Positions 18,544 through 31,085 of a stretch of DNA of 64,000 nt are shown one piece after another. Source of the DNA: Asterella californica (Eukaryota; Streptophyta; Marchantiopsida; Marchantiales; Aytoniaceae). Both the position numbers and the translations under genes were made by a program. Numbering within the stretch: the stretch's first letter is position 1; each line of letters opens with the position of its first letter. The stretch is from contig JAYKYS010000006.1 of the NCBI GenBank assembly GCA_036924285.1, forward strand, positions 22,046,001 to 22,110,000, in the 5' to 3' direction. The notes beneath the pieces are model-generated. The model ran no database searches and was not told the origin of the DNA. It was given only the letters and a program-made list of their open reading frames with translations.

Positions 18544-20700
18544 GGCCTTGCTTCAGTTCCTGACAGCTCACTTCGGATATTGGAACCCTATGTGCCAACT
18601 CCAACCTCGGCAACAGCCCTTCCCTGTACACCTTCTATGAGTCTTTGTGCTGAAGCTCTGAAACTCGCGGCCATACTACAACTTATATCGCGCAGCTGAT
18701 TCCCATCCGACCATCAAATTCCCCCATCCCTGAGCAGGAAAAGCTCGAGCACTGCGCCAATATAAACCAAGGTATATAATCCTCCTGCCAATGATCTGGA
18801 TTCCACATCGAATCTGACAACCACTATCATACTTGCCGAAGTTTCCTAGGTTCACCTTCCGGCCTAATCGCACCCATCTCCTGAAAAGCAGAACATGATA
18901 AGTTACAACATAAGCGCAACCAAATTTCACGCAAGAAAGTGGGAAGTTATCACATGGGTATTCCGAGAGCTGACGAGTTCGATCTGTCGAATGTCAGATG
19001 ATACAGTCAGCAGAACTACTGCTGTCAACCGACCAGGTAACAACGTCACCAGCAGCAAGCAAGGTCACAGACCATAAGGACATACAGCTGCAGACGGTTT
19101 ACGGAAAATTGATCAACACACAGAGCTCAACCCTGCAAACGGACTTAAAACCAGTAATCTACAACAAAAGTCCAAGACGCAAAACACGAGAACAGATGGA
19201 GGTTGATCCCTTCCACAGGCGGATACGGCCTACATTAAACCAAATCAACTCGCTCTTTTCACACAATCTCATATTTACAACGTACAGAGCTTCGATCTTG
19301 AGATCAAAGGGCTCAATACTCGTGTAGAGGCTAGGTTTGTGAACGCAAGGGTACGACTGAGGAGAAACAAGACCAATTGACAGTCACCCAACCCATCCGA
19401 CACGAGCCCCAAACAGATGACCATGCAAACAATAAAAGCCCGACAAAGAAGAAACGATATGAGAAGAGGCATTATGGCGCTGATGTTGAAGAAACAAACC
19501 TGAACCTGGATGCTGTTCAAAAGCATGAAAGGCCGAAGAATAGTTGGAGACGATGATCTGAGGAAGAATGCGAGTGGCAGCAGACGGGATGCGACCGGCG
19601 GGAACAAAAAACTCAGAAACAGCGAAGGAAGAAGGAAGAGTAACGGAAGATGCAGCAGCCATAGCCCGTCTGTTTCTCTCTCATGGGCTCACAACAGAGG
19701 AAGATCTTCGTAGTCGACCCTCCCCCGCTTGACTATCTCCCGGCTGTCTTCTGCCTGCCTGCCTCCCTGCCTCTACTTTCCCTCTCTTCCCGTCCTCTGC
19801 CCTGCTCCCCTCCTCCGCTGCTCCCTTGCCTACTCCCTATTCAACACCACCAACACCAGACCGGGCAAGGCAGGCAAGACGAGCCCCCAAGGTGTGTACT
19901 ACTGCTCCGACCTACGAAGACGAAGGACGAGGTTGGACGCAAGGAAGAAAAGAAGGACCAGAAGCACATGATGGGTGAAAAAGCTGATCAAACTCCGAGT
20001 AAGAATAAGGAGGAAACGCCAAGCCAAGCCAATGGAGATAGAAGGAAAGGCAGGAAGGAGGCACAGAAGGGGCACAGAGGAGCGAGAAAAAGAAAGAAAC
20101 AGATGGAGGCACTGGGCAACAAAGCTTAGATCCCCGGGGAAGCAAAGACCGCTCGCTCTCGGCTCACTCGCTCACTCTCCGGCTGCAATCACAGCACAGC
20201 GCAGCAGCAGCAGCGACACCACATGCCCACACTCCATCAAAAGAAGCACAAAGTCCAGCACACACGCTGCGATGCCATACCCTCCCTCCCTCTCTCCCCT
20301 CACTACCTGCGCACAGCGCAGCATTGCCCCTAGCACGGACCACCCAGCCGAGCAAAACAGGGAGCGGAAGAAGAAAAAGAGGACTACGAACGAAGACGAT
20401 TTCGTCACCTTTACCTTCCGGTCACTCCTTTACCCCAACTCGGCAACGGAGAGAGTACGACACTATTCTATACCCCGACAGAAGAGTTCATGTACCCACA
20501 GGGTAAAATGCCTCGACCTGACCGGTCTTTGCCAAGGCAAGCTTGGACAGAGAACGTGAGTGAAAGAGCAGTGTGCAAAGTAAAGCCAAGGCGATTCCAA
20601 ATCCCGGGACACCACGCGGCTGCGTCAGCGGAACAACAAAGACTTCCCACAGGGAAGAACGCGTACTGGCACCGCTGCTGCCGGTCGTTTGTTTGAATCT
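18544..20700 (-). promoter_or_regulatory. Probable 5' leader and promoter region of the PI4K gene
   Basis: Upstream of the kinase ATG the sequence has no transposon homology that I can see. From about 19.6 to 20.5 kb it becomes GC-richer and strongly pyrimidine-rich on the minus strand, as is common for plant leaders near transcription starts. A 5' UTR intron is possible. I cannot place the start site or a TATA box with confidence. The long plus-strand frames here (19683-20129, 19975-20559) are mirror images of the CT-rich leader and are not supported. Confidence 0.4.
19384..19662 (-). CDS. Possible upstream ORF or leader exon of the PI4K transcript
   Basis: An ATG on the minus strand at 19662 opens a 92-codon frame starting MAAASSVTLPSSFAVSEF, with coding-like codon choice for about the first 55 codons. 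A GT donor (CAG before GTTTGTTTC near 19500) could end an exon there. It lies in the presumed leader, on the same strand as PI4K and 1.1 kb before its ATG. It could be an upstream ORF, the first exon of an alternative product, or chance. PI4K homologues start at the downstream ATG, so it is not needed for the kinase. Confidence 0.22.
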   Translation of the reverse strand: MAAASSVTLPSSFAVSEFFVPAGRIPSAATRILPQIIVSNYSSAFHAFEQHPGSGLFLQHQRHNASSHIVSSLSGFYCLHGHLFGARVGWVG

Positions 20701-22947
20701 CAGTTTGCCTTGCCCCACGGATGTTCGTTCATAAACTTCCCGCCGGCAGGCAGCTTTATCAGTGCGTAACCGGTGAGCCCCCGTCAAGTCCCTGCCGCTG
20801 ACACCATCTCCATACACAAGATGCAATCAGCACCGAGCATTTCCCACAAGATTCACCCCTGCTATGTTCCACAGTTCCACCACCTCATCCCTGCGGGACA
20901 GAGCGACGGTAGGGGAACTTGGGCCTCATACAGTCCAACTATCATCCTGTAACGTTCCTTGCTCTCCAACAAGCAAAGCCCCGTTCACCCGCCAAATATG
21001 AGCGAATTCCTCTGTGAGCCAACCCCAGTGCCGGTCCCCAGCCGACATAATTCATTCCAAGATTCCTAGAATATGGCACCACCGACTCTAGATTAATCCC
21101 GCTCCGCTACTTTGTCCGAGATTTCTCCAACGCTACCACAGGCCGCTCTACACTTCCCTCTACATTGTACCCTCTACAAATTAACCAGGTTTGCCGCAGT
21201 CGCGGTATTACAGTTTACGAACGATACTCTACTGAGCAGAGTGGTGTTCTTGACATGATTTTGGACCCTCGATCTCCATCTAAGAAACTAAATTTGGAAA
21301 TATGATCGCATTTATTTGTCTTAACGTTATAATGACACCAAGAAACAGGGTCATATGACCTCCTCGTTGTGGACCATAGCCGCATGGTGTAATTATGTGG
21401 TGGAAACTTGCCAGGGTAGTCGTGAGGTAGTTGGTACCCAGTTGGAGCTGGGAAGCTCATTTCCCAGCTACTCGGTGACTTCACCGCAGCAGTTAAAGTT
21501 AGAAAGGTGTTGCGATCCTTCGCTGGTCTCCGCCAAGTCGAGCACAGTGGACGGATCTGCCACAGACCGGCCAGAGAGCGGATGGACCAACACAGAGCAG
21601 AACAGACCACACGACACGCAGACTGAAGTCGGACACTGGACCGGGGCAGTGGGCAGGGAGAGCCGCCTAGAGTGAAGTAAGAGCGGATTTGCATGAACCA
21701 AGGAAGAGAGTCGGACCGGATTGTAAAAGCTAAACGGACAAAAACATATTCATTGTTTTTTCTTTTATTTAGTAACCCGGTAACGTCTTCTTTTACCCGG
21801 TCCGCGAAAGGGAAGCATTACACTTTGGTAGCCGGTTGACTTGTTATACCTTTATTAAGTAATTTTACCGGTTGTAAACCAGCTATCACAGGTCATTGTT
21901 AATATGGACGTTGGCCACAAGGACTATGTCAGAACAGTACAAATCGTAGAGACAAAAGTTTTATTGTGGTCATTTCACTTCATTTTATTCATATATCAGA
22001 AATGCATATAACTAAAGGGTTTATTTATTTATTTAGTTATTAATATATTATTACTATTACTGTTAGTTAAATAAACATGTCCTCTTAGTTCAGCACATAG
22101 TGTTCTTCAATTCTTTTTATTCAGGTTCTGATGTTCTTCTGGTCAAAGACATTAAAACTTTTATGTCTTGAACCAGTTCGTTACGGTGACGGTTGCAATG
22201 ATGTCAAAATGTTACAGAAATATGTGACACGATACAAAACTCTAAACTTCATGTCCCAGTTCTCTTATAATACTCTTTCTTTTGTGTTGGAAAAATCAGG
22301 TCTTCTCTTCACTTCTCAAACTATTCGGTGCTCATAATATTTCTACAAAAAACCTGATACCAGATGAACAGATCGAGAGGATCCAACAAGACTTAGGCAT
22401 GCATACTTTTACAAAGCTGTAAATTTATTACCTAACTTTTCTCGTCAAGGAGACAAAGGAAATAAATAATTATCTGATTGAATTAATGTGTCTTTGCTAG
22501 CAGCCTCTCACAATTAGACTCTCGGGGTCGCGTCTGTCAACATTCTCCTTTTACGTAATGTTTGGACCGCCTCGCAACTCTAGATGTGATAAATATATAA
22601 TATTTTAATTCTAATTTAATATAATTTTAGATTTTCCATCTTTTTATATCATTTTTTATAACGAAAAAAGTTTATCCAAAAGTTCATGTTGCATGCATAT
22701 TATTCATTAGCAGAACTGATCGCGTTGTGTGGTCTCGTTCCGCTCTAAGAGAAATAAAGTAACGGGTCTTATCGGTTGATCAGTATGGTATGGCTCCCAC
22801 CCCTTCCTTCATACAGAGCGATCTACTCATCCAGGAAGTATATTTGTTGACGAATGTCTCCGATTTGTATTCCAATTTGGACATGGATAATTTACATGCG
22901 ACTTCCACGTTTCTTTTGCAAGCGCAACATCTCTTTAACTCAACACC
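20701..22947. other. Intergenic, no gene recognised
   Basis: From 20.7 to 21.7 kb the composition is balanced with no domain; overlapping frames at 21215-21701 (minus) and 21355-21675 (plus) mirror each other. From 21.7 kb it is AT-rich. One copy of a dispersed short repeat lies near 22678-22710. Confidence 0.5.
22678..22710 (+). repeat. Dispersed short repeat, copy 1
   Basis: The motif AAAAGTTCATGTTGCATGCA continuing TATT follows an AT-rich tract. It resembles copies near 25761, 26749 and 61889, suggesting the terminus of a small transposon family. Confidence 0.4.
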
Positions 22948-23555
22948 TTAAAAGCATCTCCACCGCAGGTCTTTAAAGGCTCCCCTAGCCAGTTAAGGGA
23001 AAAAAGCTTTCCACAATATCTTTACGTTATCTTTAATTTACAGCATTCCCTTAAAACTATCTCTCTTCCTTACCTTAAAGCATCTCCACCGCGGGTCTTT
23101 AAATGCTCTCCTAACCAGTTAGGGAGCCATTTAGCGAAAATTTTTCCACCCTTGATCTTTATACTAATCTTTAATTTAGAGAACTAAAAGCTATTGCACT
23201 TCCCTAACTTAAAGATTGCAATAAAGACCTCTTAATCCCATATCAAATCGTTTGAAAAATAATTTTTGATAATTTTAAAAAGGTTTGAGTTTCTAATATT
23301 TTTTAGAGATCCATTTAAAGAGTGTGCTGAGAAATTCTTCTCTTAAAAATAAAGATTTTTCACTCTTCATTTGTAAATTAGAGATAAAGAGGTCTTTATC
23401 TCTATACATGTGGAGATGCTCTTAAAGATTTTAGGAGACCCCGCATCAGACCGTTTGAATAATAGTTTTTAAATATTCTCTTTTAAAAAATTCACTATTT
23501 ATTTGTAAAAAGAGATAACCAGGTCTTTTTTGCTATACGGGTGGAGATGCTCTAA
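22948..23555. mobile_element. Outer MITE-like element with AGCATCTCCACC terminal repeats
   Basis: The left end reads AAAGCATCTCCACCGC (about 22951) and the right end GGGTGGAGATGCTCTAA (to about 23555), forming terminal inverted repeats. The inside is non-coding and AT-rich, and repeats the subterminal phrases CCRGGTCTTT and AGTTARGG. GAGCATCTCCA-type ends are known from plant MITEs. It encloses a second copy at 23074-23427. TTA/TAA next to the ends may be the target duplication, but this is not certain. Confidence 0.7.
23074..23427. mobile_element. Inner MITE-like copy nested in the outer one
   Basis: A second set of ends, CTTAAAGCATCTCCACCGCG (from 23074) and TGTGGAGATGCTCTTAAAG (to about 23427), lies inside the outer pair. 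Left subterminal regions of both copies align (bases after the ends read GGGTCTTTAAATGCTC against AGGTCTTTAAAGGCTC). The inner copy therefore looks like a relative inserted next to or into the outer one. Confidence 0.65.
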
Positions 23556-25760
23556 GTTCAAAGTAGATATTGTATTCTCCATCCTTCAAAAATTTACTTG
23601 ATCACATCTCCAGGAGTTCCTTTGAGCTTGATCACACTCCTCTTAGACTGACTATTGACTGTAAAACCATTCACTTTTGTGATATTAGTTACACGTAGAA
23701 CTGCACACATCAGGTTTCAAAATATGTATTGTCTCATATGTCTTTAACGTTAAACGTTTAGGATTGCAGAGGTATTTAATCACAGTCAAAAAGAATAAAA
23801 TAAAAACTATAAATCTAATGACTGGTTTTACCGTTGATAACGAGTCAAAGATGTGATAAAGCAATACATGGTTAAGAAGGGTGTGATCAAACTCAAGTAA
23901 CCTACTGGGGTGTCAGGTGTGATCAAACAAATTTCTGCTCCATCCTTTCTATAAGTTTGAAACTCTATGTAGATGCACAACATACAAAAATGGACTGTAT
24001 CGGGCTGGGCAGCCTGGGCCTGGCCATGTCGTCAAGAAGTGACGATCGCAACGGACGGTTGTGTCAGCCGCATGGTTCACGCTCAAGATATACACATGAG
24101 AAGTCGTTTTGCTGGAGCTCCAAGCTGGACGCGACAACTGGCGAGGGTCTTTCATGTGGGCTTGAAGTCTTTTCCGTCATCTTGTAGCTTCTGTGAAAAG
24201 CGCAGGAAAGGAGAAGGAATTATCACACTGTTGACAGAACTTCCATCCTTCCATAAATAATCTTCCTTGCTGTTCCTTCTTAGAATCTCAATGTGGATTC
24301 CCTGGTCAAAGCAAGAACTTGAAAACGTATAGATTGGGATATTTTCGGTTTACCATTTCCCTACTCCAGTTCTTCGATCGCGGATCAGGGGTGTCGGCCG
24401 GCGGACGTCGTACGAAGTAACCATGTAAAGCCCTGACGTCGTGCTGACTGGACTACGGCAGGCTTTCGGTCTCAAGAACCTTTAGGACATCAACTCAACT
24501 TGTAGGATGGTTAGCTTTCACGGTTGACTCCTTTGGTGGCGTGTCAAGGCTTGCGAGTTTTGAGATCCACAGTCAATAACAAGAAGCTGCGATTGCAAAG
24601 GAATTGCAGGTCTCTGCGTGAGCGACTAATCAGGATCTAACGCAATTCCTTTCGCTTTTCACAGTCGTTGCTTGATCCCTCTTCGTCACTTAACCGTCCA
24701 CTATACGACAAAAAACACTCCGTTTTCACAATTTCTTTACGCTTTTCAGAGACGTTCCGTTCGTTCCTTCCATCTCTACGCTACACGATAAAAAATTCCC
24801 CAACCTTTCCGTTCTTCACAGTGGACGTACAACTATGCTAACGAATAGCAAAAAACCGTCCCTTCGAGCGACTCACCAGACGGACGGATTGGCTAGAGGC
24901 AACGTCGGTTCACATAAAACTGACTAGGACTTCCTACGTTTCAACCCCGTAGTGAAGGAGCGAGCCGACCAAACCACTTCGACAGACATGCCTTTCTGTT
25001 CCCTTTTCTCTTCTGAGCTGAGTGGAGGTGAGCACATGGCTGTCAGCGGGGCCCCGGATGGTTCCAGCCATAGGACGAGGAAAACGACGAGCTTGAATGA
25101 GTATACTCCGCGCGTCAACTCTCGGGGATCTCTTTTACGTTAAGTTTTCACAAAAGAAAAGCAAACCATGGAATTCTACCGTGCAAGACATTTTGTGAAG
25201 TGAATTATGTGGATGCAGCTGAGGAGAGAATGGTCGGAGAGTGGGATGGAGGGAGGGAGTTCTCTAATTTGCTTTTGCTCTTCACTGACCTGATCTGATG
25301 TGTTTCGATGGGCCGCTGGGCACTGTCAAAAGGCACCTGCGAAGAAAGATAGATGCAGCAGTCATTGTACTCGAAGTAGTTTTGTAGTAAGAGCGAAGAG
25401 AATTGAACAGCAGGAATCACATTCTCATCTTCGTACTTAATGAAGTACTATCCTGTTCCTTGCATGCTTGGGGAGCGTGTAATAAATTTATTTACACTGA
25501 AAATTTAAACCTAAATTTTTCGTTAAGAAAGCTTAGATATAAATTAATATTTTATTCAAATAAATGAATATTTGTTAATAATCTCTTGTACTTATACTTC
25601 GGAACACATTTGTTCGTTCTCGCTTTATAGGTTATGGCTTGATCTTCTCGTAACTTTATATATATATATGTGAATTTCATTTACAGATAAAATTAAATTT
25701 TTTGTATATTAATACAGAATTTCTATATAATATTTATATTTTTAAAAAACATAAAATGAG

Positions 25761-25800
25761 CAAAAGTTCCTCGAAGTTGATCGAGCATGCATATTGAGCA
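25761..25800 (+). repeat. Dispersed short repeat, copy 2
   Basis: CAAAAGTTCCTCGAAGTTGA, then TCGAGCATGCATATT, follows an AT-rich tract. It matches the family noted at 22678, 26749 and 61889. Confidence 0.4.
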
Positions 25801-26100
25801 TGTGCTTATCTGAAGCATGCATAATCACCAAACTAAAAAATTAAAGTTTTATTCTTGGCATGGACCAATGGCAACCTGCATTGTTGTCTCATACACACTT
25901 TTCATTTTTATTTCTACCTCTTTAAAAAATCTATAAACCGAGTATAAACCAAGCGAAAGATAAAAACGAGAACATATTTTCACGAGATGTTCCACTTCTT
26001 TTATTCTGCAAGTGGAGCCGTGCTTCTCGCAATGCTTATAATTCTATTCTCTTATTTTGATGGTTATGCATCCAGGTGTAATAAATTTTATATTTTATAA

Positions 26101-26219
26101 AATATAAATTTGATTTTTTATTTTATCTCGAACAAGTATCCAAGTGGTCTACAATAGAGTTGATACTTTTAGAAATATAAATTTAACTTTCTGTCTCGAA
26201 CAAGTATCACATTGATCTG
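26101..26219 (+). repeat. Two-copy tandem repeat of about 72 bases
   Basis: AATATAAATTT followed by a T-rich stretch and CTCGAACAAGTATC occurs at 26101-26152 and again at 26174-26219, with substitutions. It is an imperfect tandem duplication in non-coding DNA. Confidence 0.65.
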
Positions 26220-26470
26220 TTAAAGTTCATGGTCCTTCCTTTAATCAGTTACACTTCTATTTTTCAAAGTTTTCAAATCTTTTTTATCATGTCATACAAC
26301 GTTATCTTTTCTCTGGAGTACTTGCAACCAGTAATAAAAATGAATTTTACCTTAACTTTTTACTTGTCCTCTTCCTTCTTTCTGGCCAGAAAGTACTATT
26401 GCATGCATATCTGTTTGTACACTTCCTGCATATTCACATCCTCCATCTTCCGAGGAAGTGAATATACCAA

Positions 26471-26528
26471 GAGTTTAATTTAATACCTAACCCTTCCTGC
26501 AGGAAGGGTTAGATATTAAATTAAACTC
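26471..26528. repeat. 58-base near-perfect palindrome
   Basis: Arms of 29 bases (26471-26499 and 26500-26528) meet at the centre CCTGCAGG with no loop. I see one mismatched pair near the middle of the arms. It could extrude as a cruciform. Confidence 0.85.
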
Positions 26529-29500
26529 GTGTACATTAATGGTTTAATGAGTATGGATTCCCGGACTTGTATGTTTTGAAGCACGACACTCTGGTCAAGC
26601 TTTTTGGGTTATCTCCTACTCTCTCGGTGTTTCCAAACATGGACTAACAGATAACTTTTATAAAATATTTTAATTATTTATACTTACTTAATATATATAT
26701 CATATTTAACATACATATATATTCTCGATAACATTAAACGAGCCAAAGTTCCCGAAGTTCATCCAGCATGCAAGTCTTCTTCCAACGCCACCGCGCCTTC
26801 CTCGCTTGTCTTTTTCCTCCTCCCGGCGACAATTCTCTTTGGATGCATATTGAGCGGATTTGATGAATGTGTAACCTTGAATCATCGTCCATAATTTTCT
26901 ATCTCATCCTTACGTCCTCTCGGATCTACGCTCCAAGTAGCTGCGATATAGTACTGAAAAAGATGGATATGCACAAATGTGGATCAGAAAGCATAACGTG
27001 TAGTAGCCGAAGAACATTCTTGGAGGAACCCTGCTGATGGTGGTGTGCGAAAGGGCCATTTTTATTCCAAAAGTCTTGCCGGGGTGAATCCGTAGTACCT
27101 ATCTTTGATATTTCATACCGACGTCGCAGACACGCGTCACCATGTCAACGCCAAGCAAAACGAAGTCTACGACTCGTACATTGTAGTCAAGACAGCTCTT
27201 TTTTTCGGCTATCGCCCTCTCCAGTTTTCCGAACATCACCTACAAAGTTCAGTTAGGTACCACATTCTTTCTCTGCTCTGGGCTAGTAGGAGAGTGTGCG
27301 CATACTCTTTTCAAAATCTCTTGGAACATGTGCCCATTCCATAACATAGCATGAGCGTCGAGATAAAGATGCTTGTCGCTTGTCTCTATCTTAGCCTACT
27401 CATACTCTACTGTTCTCCTAGTACTCTAGATGCTAGATGCCTCTTCTTGGTGATTTGAATTTTGAATCTTGGTCTTGGTGGAAGGAAGCTGTTAGTAACT
27501 AACTGGCGTTACCTGATCTATTACCAGAAAAAGGATTTCTACAGAGACGAATAGAAGTTTGTCGTTTGCTCCCCCATTCTTCACTTTCTTCCAAGATCAA
27601 CACCGTCTTAAGGGTGATTTGAATCTCAAAGCGTGTGAGCGGCAAACATAAATTACTTCTCCCTTTTGTTTGTATCTGTCATAAAACAGTGAATGCGAAG
27701 ATGGGAATGAGCCGAGCCAAGTGTATACAGAAAACAGAAACGAAGCATAAGAGGTACCCAGACAAAGAGAGGAGGCCAAAAGTTTTAGTTTCACTTAGGG
27801 TACACTCGCACATAGTAGTATATCAAGTATATCAGGTTTTTTCGCCGAATCCTAAACAGATTAGCCGGTTTGGTAACACATCGAGTTTCACTTCACAAAC
27901 ATGAGATAATTGTTGTGGCCATGATGTCTTGTTTTAGGTTCCATGTGACTGAAGAGAGGTAATTTTTTATATCTTACTAATAAATACTACTAACACATGT
28001 TAATATAAAAAAGAAACAATTCTACAAAAAACTTGAGATGATACTCAAGAGAACCCTCTACGGATCGACTAATTTCAAAAGTATTCCTTATTCGGTTTAA
28101 TGAAAACTGATAAACTTACATGTTGAATGGTCGATCTTATTACCGGAACTAATTTAGGAGAGAAAAAATAGAGCTATTCGACAATAGTCCTTAGGAGATT
28201 CGAAGTAGATTCTCTTTTTAACAAACTTCCAATAGAATTGCGAGGCTAAGCGTTAACAAATTTCAGTATCTATCTTTTTTTTTCTCTTTTTTAGTTTTCA
28301 CAACGACTCCACTCGTTTATTCCCACTACTTCTTTTCACTTTTCAGTTTTCACCACGATTGCAACCGTAGGTTTCGGTACAACAAATATTTCCCAAAATA
28401 TCACAAACCCACACCCTTCTCTTTCCTGTTTTCACACTCTACATATAAGTATACTACAGCATAGCAAAAACTGAACTCAGATTTGAAGCGTTACAGTCGA
28501 GTAGACTAGTGCCTTCAAACAGTTTTGTACTGAGCATTATTCTTCAGAAACAAGGTGTTACCTCGGATCCAACTGTTCCTGTCCTGTATTCGTGCTTACA
28601 ACATTCAATACATTAGGAAGCATACTCAAAGTTCTGACCGAACTTGTTTTGTGCAGTGTAGAAACCTTATTGGGCTTAGGAATTGTCAGCTTTATTGCTC
28701 ATTCGTGCGAGTTCGAATTTGATGTAAAGCAGATTCACCCTTCGTGTGGCGGATCTTCATTGTTTGTTTTACCATGCAAACTCTAGTAGCCTTTTCATAG
28801 CCTTGTTGTCAATGTCATGTGATTTAAGGTTTGTGTCAGGTTGTGTAGGATTGCTTTTGTTCATTCTCAACCATTTCGGTAGCAAAATCTTTATTACGCT
28901 TTATCGATTACAAGCAAAACAGTCAAAAATTACAGTAAAAAACGAAACTACAGCAGTGACCGTTACTTCTAGGCAAACTCAAGCATAAGATCGTTATGGT
29001 CATTCCTAACTTTTTCCTTTTTCCAACACTTTTTCCACATCTTTTAACATCTTCCAGCAACTTCTGTATGAACAATGGCTAGCTTTCCTATTTGACACTA
29101 TGAATGTTAGCTAAAAGCGGCCTCTTTTCTCTTTGTATATATGTGGAAATACCTAATATGAAGAATTATAAAATATAAACATTTATGATTAATTCAGTTT
29201 ATGTAAATAGGTAGTGACAACATGCATCCAAAACAAGCGACCACGACTAGGAGCACAATATGACAAGAACGGCGAAATTTGAATATGTGTTAAATTTGTG
29301 CAAACCCAAGTAACGTTTGTTTAAATTGAGATATTTATTCTATATATAAGCTAAAGGTTACAATTCTACTTGCAATTTTCCTTTTTGGATTTTATTATTG
29401 TGAGCTATATGAGATTAGCTGAATCATTTTATGCAAATATATTTTCATTTTTTAGAGGTATATTTTATATAAGAAGTTTAGGTGTAGTGCTTTATACTAA

Positions 29501-30330
29501 TATAATATATTCTGCTCTTGTGTTAGGTCTTGTCCTTCCTGTATATTTTTATTATATCTTTTATTAAATATAGATTTTTGACTACTTCTAAAATCAATTA
29601 GCTTTCAGGAGAAGCACCAAAACTTTCTTTGGTCTTATGGGTCAGATATAAAATGATATAATGTTGACTATAGTTGGCATGATAATTTTCAGATCTCAAT
29701 GTTTCCCAACACTTACCCTACATTATGAAGTTGCAAGTCATTCTATTTTTTAAACTTTGGATTCAATCGATTCCAAAGATGAAACAAGAATACTTTCACC
29801 AGGAATTCTTGGTGCAAGTATCAGTTCCAAGCGACGAGCTCTCATGTAATTTTGTAGCGCATGGATGAACCAAAAATGCAACTGTACGGTGTAGGTCTTT
29901 ATTTTGATCATAGTGAATATGCATGCTGATGGAGTCTTGCGGCAGCCCGAGGAAACAGACAAGCGGACGTTCCGGAGGAAAATACGGCGTCCCGATTGAT
30001 TCACGTCGTCGTAGAAGACGTTAGAGAAAAAATGTTAATGCTAAGAAGGACGTTACATTAAGACGAGTGGCAGGTTTAATGTGCACGGCGAGATAGAGGA
30101 GAGCGGAAGTATTAACGGCGGCCGAATGATACATCGCCGTTCGCTGCGGTTGGTGGTGCTGACGGCCATCGCTCGTTGCTTTTCGTCCTTGCGGCTCGCT
30201 GCTCTTGCTGGTGCTCGTCTGCAGGTGGTCCCGCCGCAGTTTACTTCGTTGCCGTGACGATGTGTGATTCGCTTGGGATTTGCATGCTGCAGGGGGATTG
30301 CCAATTTTTGATCACGCGGGACTGTTTGAG
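26529..30330. other. Intergenic, no gene recognised
   Basis: AT-rich DNA with short unrelated frames. Nothing matches a family known to me. Another copy of the dispersed repeat lies near 26749-26775. The last few hundred bases (from about 30.05 kb) are GC-richer and may already belong to the Rep element. Confidence 0.45.
26749..26775 (+). repeat. Dispersed short repeat, copy 3
   Basis: CCAAAGTTCCCGAAGTTCAT followed by CCAGCATGCA; same family as the copies near 22678, 25761 and 61889. Confidence 0.4.
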
Positions 30331-30446
30331 ATCGTGCTCGTGAGCGTGAGCGTTTGCGCGTTTGGACTTGTTGAGATCGCGCGGCGGCTTGTGCTGCTTT
30401 TGATTCAGGAATTACAATCGTGCTCGTGAGCGTGAGCGTTTGCGCG
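30331..30446 (+). repeat. Pair of identical 30-base direct repeats
   Basis: The same 30 bases, beginning ATCGTGCTCGTGAGCGTGAG, lie at 30331-30360 and 30417-30446, an 86-base spacing. They are about 650 bases before the Rep start codon. They may be subterminal repeats of that element, by inference. Confidence 0.9.
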
Positions 30447-31085
30447 AGGAGTTGTTGGGATCACGGCAGTGGATTTTCTTCCTCGTGGCAGTTTCTGCTG
30501 CTCTTCTTTGGATCGCGGTAGTCGATTTCCTTCTTCGACGCGATTTTAGAGACTTTCGTTTTCATCCCGCGGCAAAGAAATTGCCACAGGGGCAACGGTG
30601 TTGGGTGTGGCATGGCTTGCACGATCGGACTTATGTCCTGTGGCGATTGAGGAGCAGCCGGATCGCAGGGATGTTGGAGACCGACTGCAGAAATCCACTA
30701 CAGCAGGACCGTTCTCGGCCGCGAGACTGTCAATTTGGCATCCCGTGTTGAAGCAGTGTTCAGTGGAGTCTCGGTTGTGGGATGACTTCGGTGATCGAGA
30801 CAGCCGAGTGGCCTATGACCTCTATCGATTTGTCTGGTGTCGGATTTGTCATTTCACTGACATCATTTGCGTGCCGTTGCCTTTCTCTGGTAGGAATTCT
30901 CAATGCGGCGGAGCGGCGATGCGGCTGCGTTTCGACTGGACGACTGGTTCTTGGCTTCTTGCTTGGTTATCTGCGGGTGTTGTGGCTTCTTGGTTTGTTT
31001 ATCTACATTGCTGTGCGCTCTGTATTTCGTGTATTTGCTTCGTTATCTGCATTGGTCTTTACTCTTCTTTTCTGTTCGCTCCATT

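Larger units (their letters stand above)
23556..26470. other. Intergenic, mostly AT-rich, no gene recognised
   Basis: No domain or exon chain was seen. Frames around 23950-24260 are open on both strands but mirror each other. From 25.4 kb the sequence is very AT-rich, with a TATATATATATA run near 25660. Confidence 0.45.

Noticed and set aside
19683..20559. Overlapping plus-strand frames of 148 and 194 codons
   Set aside because: Lys/Arg/Glu-rich low complexity, the complement of a CT-rich leader; no domain, poor coding character.
21215..21701. Opposed frames of 106-159 codons on both strands
   Set aside because: Neither has a domain or splice context; they overlap fully and at most one could be real.
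30440..31085. Frames of 103-163 codons before the Rep ATG
   Set aside because: Different phases overlap, hydrophobic or Arg-rich with no domain; likely leader of the Rep gene.
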